Source: Xestospongia muta (taxonomy: Eukaryota > Porifera > Demospongiae > Haplosclerida > Petrosiidae). From it: a DNA stretch of 64,000 nt. A model generated the notes under the pieces. The model saw only the letters and a list, made by a program, of their open reading frames with translations, made no database searches and was not told the origin of the DNA. The stretch's first letter is position 1. Each line of letters opens with the position of its first letter. The position numbers and the translations under genes are program-made. Below are positions 1 to 9,169 of this stretch, in pieces. The stretch is taken from NCBI GenBank assembly GCA_963693285.1, contig OY848917.1, positions 17,531,245-17,595,244 of the forward strand. The letters are read 5' to 3'.

Positions 1-467
1 TTATTGCAAAGTACTTTCTAATTAATGGCACTTATGTTGGTAAACTTTGCTAATACTGAAGACTCAAAAGCTAAAAAGCTATGGCTCTGCTAAAAAGCAA
101 TATAAAAGTCAAAGAATATATAAACCTAAAATTAGTCACAGCACTAATTAGCACTTATAGACAAATTTCTGAACTAAAATGTATCCTCATTGTTTGTGTC
201 ATTTATTAAATCATATACATGGCAAGTTTTATTCTTTATAGCATATGCTTTAAGGAACATTAATTTTCACATGTAGAAACAAAGACACTAAACATGTTTA
301 AAGTCCTTCTTCATACTCCTAAAAACAAGGGGAAAATAGCTGATTCATAAGCTACACTACACACACAATCTGTTAATTCTAATGACCTTATTCCACTAAC
401 AGTATAATAACTTTATATACACTGTATATATACTGTTAATATAGCTACTCATCACACATGTACTTAC
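1..467. other. AT-rich sequence downstream of PINX1-like exon 3
   Basis: No convincing coding exon. The only possible continuation of the PINX1-like gene is an acceptor-like pyrimidine stretch ending at about 319 on the minus strand, which gives a stop in the first codon. No repeat or RNA gene is recognised. Confidence 0.4.
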
Positions 468-2305
468 ATGAGCTTTGTAGATCATTTAATTCTAGCAGGA
501 GATTATCAAAGGAATCTTGATGAGCAATCCAGTCATGATCCCTACTCTTTTTAGCCCCTACACCTACATATAATAATAGTATGATAGTTTATAACATAGT
601 AAGGAGGAGCTAATAACATCAGTCACTATGGTACATTCCATGTATAATGAACAAATTAATTACCTATATAATTTAAAGCAATACTGCAATGATTGCTATA
701 TTTGGAATTTAATTTCCACTGATAATATCAATTGAGTTGTGCGACTTACAAAAAAAATAAAATTCAAAAATAAAATTTACATTTACTAAGGACAAGGTAT
801 AATTATAAAAATTATTCTATTATTTTTAACGAGTAAAATTTTGAAATTGAAAAATTGGCTCAATCATCAGAGTAAACAGAACACTATACAGTAAAACCAA
901 ACAAACTAGAAGCTTTGAAACATTATTAGCAAGAAACATTTTACCAATTTCAAAGATTGTAGCATATATGGAAAGCTAAGAGCATTTTTTCTTGTTGACA
1001 GCCGCCAATACTATCTGCAAACTGATAGATTATTCATAGCATCTGTGGGCATAGGAGTATCAATATAGTACCATTAGAGAGCTATTCTACTGTGCCATTA
1101 AGGCTCGTTCGCATAACGATGCAAAGATTTGCGTTACGTCACATCGTATACATACATTATTTTATGAACACAATGTATGCACAATACACAAATGTGACAT
1201 GTTGCAACACAAGGGTAGAATCGATTTCTATCTTGATGTTCCAAGCAGTACATTCAGCTAATTAGATTTCAATAACCACGTGTTTACACAGACCAATGTG
1301 TTTTATAACAGAGAAATTTATTGAGAGGTTGTTCCTTGTTTTCCTTGCTTATAGCAAGTATCTAGCCAAAGCTACAAGGATCCAAGACCACGAGAAAAAA
1401 CATAAATATAGGTGATTAGCCAGGTAACTGAAACTCTCCTTGTTGGAGCCATTGAATAAAAAAGAAGACACCCACCTTGTTCTTTGTTTCTGTTGCCTTC
1501 TTTGTTGTCTGTACACAAAGCAAGCTAGCAACACTTCAGCTTCCATTTTGAACTAATAAAGTTTATAATAATGAGGGCGGAGTTTTAGTTCACACGAGTC
1601 TGCTTGGTTATATGAACAGCATTGACGCGATGCTACGTGATGCCAAGAACACAATGTGACGCATATACAAACATAGTTTTGTGAACCCACGTTTAGGCTA
1701 TGAAAAGTTGAGATCTCTCATGGCAACAAAGTCTAAATTATAAACAAAAGATTGTAACTAACTCAGCATGACATGAATTTGCATCAATCATTGTTAAAGG
1801 GTTAATTATAAGCACACCTGTTGATTATGACATATGTATTGGCCAATCAGAATGGAGTGCTGGTTAGATAGCCAAAATTCATGAGTTGCTGGTCATGATC
1901 AAATAACCACTTTTAAAAGCTAGAAAGAATTGTTTATTTCAAATAGTAGAGGTATGAGTGGTTACAATAACTAGACTAATTACATGTACCACATGGTCTA
2001 AAAGAGCTGTCAGTATGAAGTTAAAATAATGAACATTCACAAACCTAGAACATCATCCTTCTTTTTCAATTTTATATGTTCTTTAGGTCCATCTTCTCGA
2101 ATTCCTAATCCTTTGCCATCAGCCCAACCCATCTTCTCTAACATACGGTAGCCAAACCGTCCTTGATCTGAATATATAGATAAGAAGAACGTACTGTGAT
2201 TAGTAGGAATTTGAAATAATGGTTACCTTTGCTCCAAAATACATTTCTAGGATCCTGACTCCATCTCCTTCTATGCCGCTTATCGGCCAAGCAGACATCA
2301 TCCAT
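468..2305 (-). CDS. PINX1: PINX1-like G-patch protein, three exons, 3' end not found
   Basis: Exons 2305-2227, 2167-2045 and 563-468 join in consistent phase through GT-AG sites. Exon 1 begins at an ATG and has a basic stretch followed by WSQDPRNVFWSK, like the N-terminus of PINX1/yeast Pxr1. Exon 2 carries a G-patch core (FGYRMLEKMGW, then GKGLG) and ends VLG. Exon 3 holds DWIAHQDSFDNLL, matching the conserved block after the G-patch. In other organisms PINX1 acts in the nucleolus, in rRNA maturation through the Prp43/DHX15 helicase and as a telomerase inhibitor. The basic C-terminal region is missing. An acceptor-like site near position 319 would give an immediate TGA, so either the protein is unusually short (about 99 residues) or the last exon lies left of the window. 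The gene is divergent from the sulfatase at 2472. Family call fairly sure; C-terminus unknown. Confidence 0.78.
1095..1700 (-). other. CpG-containing patch in the PINX1-like intron, possible Harbinger-type remnant
   Basis: This lies in the 1.48-kb second intron of the PINX1-like gene and differs from its surroundings in having several CG dinucleotides. On the minus strand 1546-1476 reads as a short start exon (MEAEVLLACFVYRQQRRQQK, then a donor-like AAG/GTGGGT). A start followed by a basic Q/R-rich run recalls the beginnings of some HARBI1-type nucleases. The edges near 1110-1180 and 1610-1690 share loosely similar stretches (cgtatacatacatt... and cgcatatacaaacat...). No nuclease core follows, so this is a weak suggestion. 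Confidence 0.22.
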
Positions 2306-2471
2306 ATCCTGACACAGTGAACTGCCACACGTGGAGTCAATCGTGCACGTGAGCTCTCACTTAGGTTAGATATTGTGTAGGAACTTCCTTAATCAGCGGA
2401 AGTATATTGACCACAACCACAAAACCGGAATTGACCTTATTTGCTGACGTTGCCAAAGGTGTGGCTCATTC
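2306..2471. promoter_or_regulatory. Divergent promoter between the PINX1-like gene and sulfatase 1
   Basis: Only 166 bp separate the two start codons, so the promoter must be shared. It holds two CACGTG E-boxes (2328-2333 and 2346-2351) and ETS-like GGAA sites (GCGGAAGT near 2398 and ACCGGAA near 2424). CACGTG is the core of the CLEAR element bound by TFEB/MITF factors at lysosomal genes, which would suit a sulfatase; use by this organism is inferred. No TATA box stands out. Confidence 0.5.
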
Positions 2472-3995
2472 ATGCTTTGTAGCTCTGTTGTATTCTTTGC
2501 TGTTCTGTTCGCAGAACTAGCTGTTGCACAACCAGCTAAACCTCATCTTGTTTTCATGCTTGTTGATGACTGGGGATGGGCTAATGTAGGCTATCATCGT
2601 AATCCTCCTACTCAAGAGGTTGTCACTCCTCATATTGATAATTTGGTTAAGGAAGGTCTTGAACTCAATCAACATTATGCATACCAGGTGTGTTCACCTT
2701 CTCGATCATGTTTAATGAGTGGTAGGCTACCAATACATGTCAATGATCAAAACTCTCCTCCAGATCACTACAACCCAAACGATCCTGTTTCTGGCTATTC
2801 AGGTATTCCTCGAAATATGACTGGTTTAGCTGAGAAGATGAAAGATGCAGGATATGTCACACATCAAGTTGGTAAATGGGATGCAGGTATGGCTACACCT
2901 GATCACACACCTCAAGGACGTGGTTTTGACTCTTCATTTGGTTACTATCATCATGAAAATGATTATTACACTGAACACTTTGGTTTATGTAATGAGTCAA
3001 CTATCATTGATTTATGGGACACAGATCATCCAGCACATGGAATTAATGGAACAGGACCTGATAACTATGAAGAAGGACTTTTTAAGCAACGTCTACTTGA
3101 TGTTGTCAACAATCATGATACAAACAAACCTCTCTTCCTCTACTATGCACCTCATATTGTACATGCACCATTACAAGTTCCTCAAACATATTTGGACATG
3201 TTTAGGTTTATAGACAATAGAGATAGAAGGTATTATCATGCTATGGTGACCTACTTGGATGATATTGTTGGTATCCTCACTGCTGCTTTGAAGAAACGTG
3301 GGATGTGGGATAACTTGTTATTTGTGACTAGCAGTGACAATGGAGGACCAGTATATGCTGGAGGGGGTGCCAATAATTATCCTCTGAAAGGAGGAAAAGT
3401 GAGTGACTGGCAAGGTGGTATTAGAGTGAATGCATTTGTGTCTGGTGGGTATCTTCCTGAAAAAATGAGAGGTCAAAAGACAGACGGTTATATTCACTTG
3501 GCTGACTGGTATGGTACATTCTGTGCTATTGCTGGTGTCAATCAAGCTGACGAAAAAGCTGCTAAAGTGAAACTACCACCAGTAGATAGCTATAATATGT
3601 GGCCCCTAATCTCTGGGCAAACAACAACTTCTCCTCGTACAGAAATTCCAGCTAGTTTTAATACCTTAATTAGTGGTGACTATAAAATATTAACTGGTGA
3701 CGTGACTGAAAATGGTTGGACAGGACCCCAATATCCTAACCAAACCAATCCACGTGGTGGTATAATAGGTGTAGAACACTGTGGAGATGATGGTTGCCTC
3801 TTTAATATTAAGGATGATCCTGAAGAGAGGGTCAATTTAGCTACTAAGATGCCAGATATGCTCAAGGAAATGCAGACAAAATTGAAGCAGGTTCAAGCTA
3901 CTTACTTCAACCCTGATCGTGGTGGTGTCTGGCCTGGAGCTTGTGACACAGCTTTGAATAAATATGGTGGATTTTGGGGACCATTTTTGCCTTAA
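2472..3995 (+). CDS. Secreted or lysosomal ARSB-type sulfatase, copy 1
   Basis: Intronless, 507 residues, close to the usual ~510-530 of the ARSB/ARSI/ARSJ group. A signal peptide covers about residues 1-19 (hydrophobic, ends AVAQ). Metal ligands D32-D33 lie in the DDWGW motif. The formylglycine site is C74-S-P-S-R78, so modification by FGE is expected. K135 sits in GKW. H231 is in APHIVHAPLQVP, D289-N290 in SSDNGG, and K309 in GGK. The residue two after K135, His in most sulfatases, is Asp137. Several N-glycosylation sites (NMT, NGT, NQT) fit a secretory route. Expected activity is sulfate-ester hydrolysis on glycans such as GalNAc-4-sulfate, but the substrate is a guess. The N-terminal coding start differs from copies 2 and 3, while the 3' UTR is shared with them. 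Confidence 0.93.
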   Translation: MLCSSVVFFAVLFAELAVAQPAKPHLVFMLVDDWGWANVGYHRNPPTQEVVTPHIDNLVKEGLELNQHYAYQVCSPSRSCLMSGRLPIHVNDQNSPPDHYNPNDPVSGYSGIPRNMTGLAEKMKDAGYVTHQVGKWDAGMATPDHTPQGRGFDSSFGYYHHENDYYTEHFGLCNESTIIDLWDTDHPAHGINGTGPDNYEEGLFKQRLLDVVNNHDTNKPLFLYYAPHIVHAPLQVPQTYLDMFRFIDNRDRRYYHAMVTYLDDIVGILTAALKKRGMWDNLLFVTSSDNGGPVYAGGGANNYPLKGGKVSDWQGGIRVNAFVSGGYLPEKMRGQKTDGYIHLADWYGTFCAIAGVNQADEKAAKVKLPPVDSYNMWPLISGQTTTSPRTEIPASFNTLISGDYKILTGDVTENGWTGPQYPNQTNPRGGIIGVEHCGDDGCLFNIKDDPEERVNLATKMPDMLKEMQTKLKQVQATYFNPDRGGVWPGACDTALNKYGGFWGPFLP

Positions 3996-4214
3996 CATGT
4001 ATCTATCTATCTATATGTATAGATATATTGCTAAATAACTGCTTAACTTTGCCAATGACAATGTGCTGGCCCACACATTCTTTTTAGATTTTATAATGCT
4101 GCATGATAAGGCTTGTATTTTTTAAACAATCCTCTTATAGTATATCATGATTGTTAATTTTTGAAAAGTTTGCATGTGCGTAATTAATAATAGCTTTATT
4201 GCATAGACAATAGC

Positions 4215-4352
4215 ATGCTCAAGGAAATGCAGACAAAATTGAAGGAGGTTCAAACTACTTACTTTAATCCCAATCATGGTGGTGAGTGGCCTGGAGTTTG
4301 TGACACAGCTGTGAATAAGTATGGTGGGTTTTGGGGACCATTCTTGCCTTAA
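4215..4352 (+). pseudogene. Detached 3' end of a sulfatase gene
   Basis: 46 codons, including the stop, match the last 45 residues of the sulfatase genes (from MLKEMQTKLK to GGFWGPFLP). They stand alone 220 bp after copy 1, with no upstream sulfatase sequence. The frame is open, with substitutions such as GVWPG to GEWPG. It is most simply the tail of a lost tandem copy left by unequal crossing-over. Confidence 0.85.
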
Positions 4353-4539
4353 AGTAAATGCTAAGCAACTTCTAAAATCTGGCTGATTACTACTAATTTT
4401 AATGTATTCCTCTTCTTGTTTTTTTGAACTATAATATTGTAATTGTGATCGTTACTATATAGTAATAACTATAACTGTTGGCTACATTAAATCAGCATTA
4501 ATACTAACGATCATAGTTTTGCTAAATACTGTAGTTAAT

Positions 4540-4623
4540 TAGAGAGGAAACGAAATGGAAACAAGGAAATGACGTACTAACTGTTCACGTGGGTTAGGTG
4601 TGGCTCGTTCCAATGCAACCAAT
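4540..4623 (+). promoter_or_regulatory. Proximal promoter of sulfatase 2
   Basis: This stretch is shared with copy 3 but not with copy 1 apart from the final tgtggctc. It holds a CRE-like TGACGTA and a CACGTG E-box at 4586-4591 within GTTCACGTGGG. The E-box sits 33 bp before the first ATG and resembles a CLEAR-type site. Confidence 0.45.
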
Positions 4624-6150
4624 ATGATGCTTCATAAAGCTGTCGCTCTTTTTATTGTTCTGTTCTCAGAACTAGCTGTTACACAACCAGCTAAACCTCA
4701 TCTAGTTTTTATGCTTGTTGATGACTGGGGATGGGCTAATGTAGGCTATCATCGTAATCCTCCTACTCGAGAGGTTGTCACTCCTCATATTGATAATTTG
4801 GTTAAGGAAGGTCTTGAGCTTAATCAACACTACGTTTTTAAGTTTTGTTCACCTTCTCGATCATGCTTAATGAGTGGCAGACTACCAATACATGTCAATG
4901 ACCTGAACCTCTCTCCAGATCACTACAACCCAAAAGATCCTGTGTCTGGATATTCGGCAATCCCTCGAAATATGACTGGTTTAGCTGAGAAGATGAAAGA
5001 TGCAGGATATGTCACACATCAAGTTGGTAAATGGGATGCAGGTATGGCTACACCTGATCACACACCTCAAGGACGTGGTTTTGACTCTTCATTTGGTTAC
5101 TATCATCATGATAATGATTATTACACTGAACGAGTAGGTGGATGCAACAAAACACCAATTGTTGATTTATGGGAGACAGATCATCCAGCACATGGAATTA
5201 ATGGAACAGGACCTGATAACTATGAAGAAGGACTTTTTAAGCAACGTCTACTTGATGTTGTCAACAATCATGATACAAATAAGCCTCTCTTCCTCTACTA
5301 TGCACCTCATATTGTACACACACCATTAGAAGTTCCTCAAACATATTTGAACATGTTCGATTTTATTGATGATAAAGATCGACAGTTTTATCATGCTATG
5401 GTGACCTACTTGGATGATGTTGTTGGTGACCTCACTGCTGCTTTGAAGAAACATGGGATGTGGGATAACTTGTTATTTGTGACTAGCAGTGACAATGGAG
5501 GACCAGTATATGCTGGAGGGGGTGCCAATAATTATCCTCTGAGAGGAGGAAAAATGAGTGACTGGCAAGGTGGTATTAGAGTGAATGCATTTGTGTCTGG
5601 TGGGTATCTTCCTGAAAAAATGCGAGGTCAAAAGACAGACGGTTATATCCACTTGGCTGACTGGTATGGTACATTCTGTGCTATTGCTGGTGTCAATCAG
5701 GTAGACGAAAAAGCTGCTAAAGCGAAACTACCACCAGTAGATAGCTATAATATGTGGCCCCTAATCTCTGGGCAAACAACAACTTCTCCTCGTACAGAAG
5801 TCCCAGCAAGCATTAATACCTTAATTAGCGGTGATTATAAAATCTTAACTGGTGATGTTGGTCAAAGTGGATGGACAGGACCTCAATATCCTAACCTAAC
5901 CAATCCCAATGGTGGTATCAAAACAATTGAGCACTGTGGAGATGATGGGTGCCTCTTTAATATCAAAAATGATCCTGAAGAGAGAGTCAATTTAGCTACT
6001 AAGATGCCAGATATGCTCAAGGAAATGCAGACAAAATTGAAGCAGGTTCAAGCTACTTACTTCAATCCTGATCGTGGTGGTGTCTGGCCTGGAGCTTGTG
6101 ACACAGCTTTGAATAAATATGGTGGATTTTGGGGACCATTTTTGCCTTAA
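4624..6150 (+). CDS. Secreted or lysosomal ARSB-type sulfatase, copy 2
   Basis: Intronless, 508 residues. The start is the ATG at 4624; the frame is open eight codons further upstream only from a GTG, which is not used as a normal start in animals. The product begins MMLHKAVALF, a signal peptide. It has the same active-site set as copy 1: DDWGW, C-S-P-S-R formylglycine site, GKWD with Asp in place of His, HIVHTPLEVP, SSDNGG and GGK. It is nearly identical to copy 3 and differs most in the loop after DNDYYTE (ERVGGCNKTP) and in MFDFIDDKDRQF. Uniform similarity in the C-terminal half suggests recent duplication or gene conversion. Confidence 0.93.
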   Translation: MMLHKAVALFIVLFSELAVTQPAKPHLVFMLVDDWGWANVGYHRNPPTREVVTPHIDNLVKEGLELNQHYVFKFCSPSRSCLMSGRLPIHVNDLNLSPDHYNPKDPVSGYSAIPRNMTGLAEKMKDAGYVTHQVGKWDAGMATPDHTPQGRGFDSSFGYYHHDNDYYTERVGGCNKTPIVDLWETDHPAHGINGTGPDNYEEGLFKQRLLDVVNNHDTNKPLFLYYAPHIVHTPLEVPQTYLNMFDFIDDKDRQFYHAMVTYLDDVVGDLTAALKKHGMWDNLLFVTSSDNGGPVYAGGGANNYPLRGGKMSDWQGGIRVNAFVSGGYLPEKMRGQKTDGYIHLADWYGTFCAIAGVNQVDEKAAKAKLPPVDSYNMWPLISGQTTTSPRTEVPASINTLISGDYKILTGDVGQSGWTGPQYPNLTNPNGGIKTIEHCGDDGCLFNIKNDPEERVNLATKMPDMLKEMQTKLKQVQATYFNPDRGGVWPGACDTALNKYGGFWGPFLP

Positions 6151-6394
6151 TAATATCTATCTAATTATATGTATAGATATATTGCTAAATAACTGCTTAA
6201 CTTTGCCAATGACAATGTGCTGGCTCACACATCCTTTTTAGATTTTACAATGCTGCATGATAATCTTTGCATTTTTTAAACAATCCTCTTATAGTATATC
6301 ATGATTGTTAATTTTTTTAAACAAGAGAGTTCTTTTTGAGAAGTTTGAATTACATGTGTGAAATTAATAATAGCTTTATTGCATAGACAATAGC

Positions 6395-6531
6395 ATGCTC
6401 AAGGAAATGCAGACAAACTGAAGGAGGTTCAAGTTACTTACTTTAATCCCAATCATGGTGGTGTGTGGCCTGGAGCTTGTGACACAGCTGTGAATAAGTA
6501 TGGTGGATTTTGGGGACCATTCTTGCCTTAA
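6395..6531 (+). pseudogene. Second detached sulfatase 3' end, frameshifted
   Basis: Equivalent to the fragment after copy 1 and at the same place after copy 2. One base is missing in the ACAAAATTG stretch (ACAAACTG here), so the frame runs into TGA after eight codons. The remaining sequence still matches the sulfatase tail to GGFWGPFLP. No such fragment follows copy 3. Confidence 0.82.
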
Positions 6532-6717
6532 AGTAAATGCTAAGCAACTTCTAAAACCTGGCTGATTACAGCTAATTTAAATGTATTCCTCTTCTTGTTT
6601 ATTTGAACTATAATATTGCAATTGTGATCGTTACTAGTAATAGCTATAATTGTTGGCTACATTAGATCAGGATGAACACTAACGATGGATCTGCTAAACA
6701 CTGTAGATAACTAGAGA

Positions 6718-6801
6718 GGAAACGAAGCAGAAATGAGGAAATGACGTAACATAACTAACTGTTCACTTGGGTTAGGTGTGGCTCGTTCCAATGCAACCAA
6801 T
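6718..6801 (+). promoter_or_regulatory. Proximal promoter of sulfatase 3, E-box altered
   Basis: Homologous to the promoter of copy 2, with the CRE-like TGACGTAA kept. The E-box has become CACTTG (6764-6769) where copy 2 has CACGTG, so regulation of the two near-identical proteins may differ. Confidence 0.4.
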
Positions 6802-8328
6802 ATGATGCTTCATAAAGCTGTCGTTCTTTTTGTTGTTCTGTTCGCAGAACTAGCTGTTGCACAACCAGCTAAACCTCATCTAGTTTTCATGCTTGTTGAT
6901 GACTGGGGATGGGCTAATGTAGGCTATCATCGTAATCCTCCTACTCGAGAGGTTGTCACTCCTAATATTGATAATTTGGTTAAGGAAGGTCTTGAACTCA
7001 ATCAACACTACGTTTTTCAGTTTTGTTCACCTTCTCGATCATGCTTAATGAGTGGCAGACTACCAATACATGTCAATGACCTAAACCTCTCTCCAGATCA
7101 CTACAACCCAAATGATCCTGTGTCTGGATATTCGGCAATCCCTCGAAATATGACTGGTTTAGCTGAGAAGATGAAAGATGCAGGATATGTCACACATCAA
7201 GTTGGTAAATGGGATGCAGGTATGGCTACACCTGATCACACACCTCAAGGACGTGGTTTTGACTCTTCATTTGGTTACTATCATCATGCTAATGATTATT
7301 ACACTGAACAAGCAAGTGGATGCCACAAAACACCTATTGTTGATTTATGGGAGACAGATCATCCAGCACATGGAATTAATGGAACAGGACCTGATAACTA
7401 TGAAGAAGGACTTTTTAAGCAACGTCTACTTGATGTTGTCAACAATCACGATACAAATAAGCCTCTCTTCCTCTACTATGCACCTCATATTGTACACACA
7501 CCATTACAAGTTCCTCAAACATATTTGAACATGTTCAGTTTTATTGATGATAAAGATCGACAGTTTTATCATGCTATGGTGACCTACTTGGATGATGTTG
7601 TTGGTGACCTCACTGCTGCTTTGAAGAAACGTGGGATGTGGGATAACTTGTTATTTGTGACTAGCAGTGACAATGGAGGACCAGTATATGCTGGAGGGGG
7701 TGCCAATAATTACCCCCTGAGAGGAGGAAAGGTGAGTGACTGGCAAGGTGGTATTAGAGTGAATGCATTTGTGTCTGGTGGGTATCTTCCTGAAAAAATG
7801 AGAGGCCAAAAGACAGATGGTTATATTCACTTGGCTGACTGGTATGGTACATTCTGTGCTATTGCTGGTGTCAATCAGGTAGACGAAAAAGCTGCTAAAG
7901 CGAAACTACCACCAGTAGATAGCTATAATATGTGGCCTCTTATCTCTGGACAAACAACAACTTCTCCTCGTACAGAAATCCCAGCAAGCATTAATACCTT
8001 AATTAGCGGTGATTATAAAATCTTAACTGGTGATGTTGGTCAAAGTGGATGGACAGGACCTCAATATCCTAACCTAACCAATCCTAATGGTGGTATCAAA
8101 GCAATTGAGCACTGTGGAGATGATGGGTGCCTCTTTAATATTAAGGATGATCCTGAAGAGAGAGTAAATTTAGCTACTAAGATGCCAGATATGCTCAAGG
8201 AAATGCAGACAAAATTAAAGCAAGTTCAAGCTACTTACTTCAACCCTGATCGTGGTGGTGTCTGGCCTGGAGCTTGTGACACAGCTTTGAATAAATATGG
8301 TGGATTTTGGGGACCATTTTTGCCTTAA
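6802..8328 (+). CDS. Secreted or lysosomal ARSB-type sulfatase, copy 3
   Basis: Intronless, 508 residues, start ATG at 6802 (the in-frame GTG 24 bp upstream is not a credible start). The signal peptide begins MMLHKAVVLF and ends near AVAQ. The sulfatase motifs are as in the other copies, again with GKWD rather than GKWH. It differs from copy 2 mainly at the residues following YYTE (QASGCHKTP) and at scattered single sites. Its 3' flank matches the other copies to about 8565 and then becomes unique, marking the end of the tandem cluster. Confidence 0.93.
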   Translation: MMLHKAVVLFVVLFAELAVAQPAKPHLVFMLVDDWGWANVGYHRNPPTREVVTPNIDNLVKEGLELNQHYVFQFCSPSRSCLMSGRLPIHVNDLNLSPDHYNPNDPVSGYSAIPRNMTGLAEKMKDAGYVTHQVGKWDAGMATPDHTPQGRGFDSSFGYYHHANDYYTEQASGCHKTPIVDLWETDHPAHGINGTGPDNYEEGLFKQRLLDVVNNHDTNKPLFLYYAPHIVHTPLQVPQTYLNMFSFIDDKDRQFYHAMVTYLDDVVGDLTAALKKRGMWDNLLFVTSSDNGGPVYAGGGANNYPLRGGKVSDWQGGIRVNAFVSGGYLPEKMRGQKTDGYIHLADWYGTFCAIAGVNQVDEKAAKAKLPPVDSYNMWPLISGQTTTSPRTEIPASINTLISGDYKILTGDVGQSGWTGPQYPNLTNPNGGIKAIEHCGDDGCLFNIKDDPEERVNLATKMPDMLKEMQTKLKQVQATYFNPDRGGVWPGACDTALNKYGGFWGPFLP

Positions 8329-9169
8329 CATATATCTATCTATTTATATGTATAGATATATTGCTAAATAACTGCTTAACTTTGCTGATGAGAATGTGCT
8401 GGCCGGCTCACACATCTTTTTTAGATTTTACAATGCTGCATGATAATTTTTGCATTTTTTTAAACAATCTTCTTATAGTATATCATAAATTTTAATTTTT
8501 TGAAACAAGAGTTCTTTTTGAGAAGTTTACATGTGTGTAATTAATAATAGCTTTATTGCATAGATATCCAAGCAATAACATGCAAGTCACTTAGTATTAT
8601 AACAAGTCTCCTACATAAAGTTTTGCTATGTCTCTATCAAACAATTGAGTAGGTACAACATCAGGTGTCAGCTGCAAGTTTGGGTATAGGTTATGATTAC
8701 ATGCACAGGTGGTGAAGATTGTTTTGCAAACATTAGATGTTTTGACTTCACAAAGTAAAAGTAATGTAATTATAATACACATTCTTGGCTCATTCAGTAC
8801 AAAGGCTATTACAAAGAGTATTAAGCTTAAGAGACACTTTAAGAAAGTGTGTATCTAAGTATTGTATGCAATTGCATATATAGCAAACATTATGTCTGTA
8901 ATACCAACTACAACTGGTTGTATTGTAGACGCAGAGCATTGACACTAAGATATTGAAGTACTGTACTTGATGTGACATCAAGACGAGTTCATCATGGAAT
9001 TGGAATCGAATGCTTATAAGCCACAATCTATTTATCTCGCTAATAGACATAAATTAATTCAGTAATTGTTTACCCTTTGTGGTTTACAAGTACTGAGACA
9101 CCCACGCGAGAGTCTCAGCAAACTTAATAAAATAAACTGCGTTGCCGCATTATTCGTATATAGTGAGCC
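8329..9169. other. 3' flank of sulfatase 3 and upstream region of the phosphatase-like gene
   Basis: The first ~235 bp are the UTR sequence common to the sulfatase copies. After that the sequence is unique. On the minus strand 8860-8597 there is an open stretch ending in TAA that could be a terminal exon, but no partner exons or family motif are seen. The last ~60 bp before 9170 hold the probable promoter of the next gene. Confidence 0.35.

Noticed and set aside
2845..3213. Second-frame open stretches inside the sulfatase genes
   Set aside because: Shadows of the real frame; they contain no domain and follow the sulfatase duplicates.
4600..4623. Upstream extension of sulfatase 2 beginning at GTG (also 6778-6801 for sulfatase 3)
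   Set aside because: GTG is not a normal start in animal nuclear genes, the extension breaks the signal peptide, and ATG ATG follows at once.
8597..9050. Possible minus-strand terminal exon(s) between sulfatase 3 and the DUSP-like gene
   Set aside because: The reading is fairly hydrophobic with a plausible stop, but no partner exon, no family motif and no room for a gene before 9170 could be shown.
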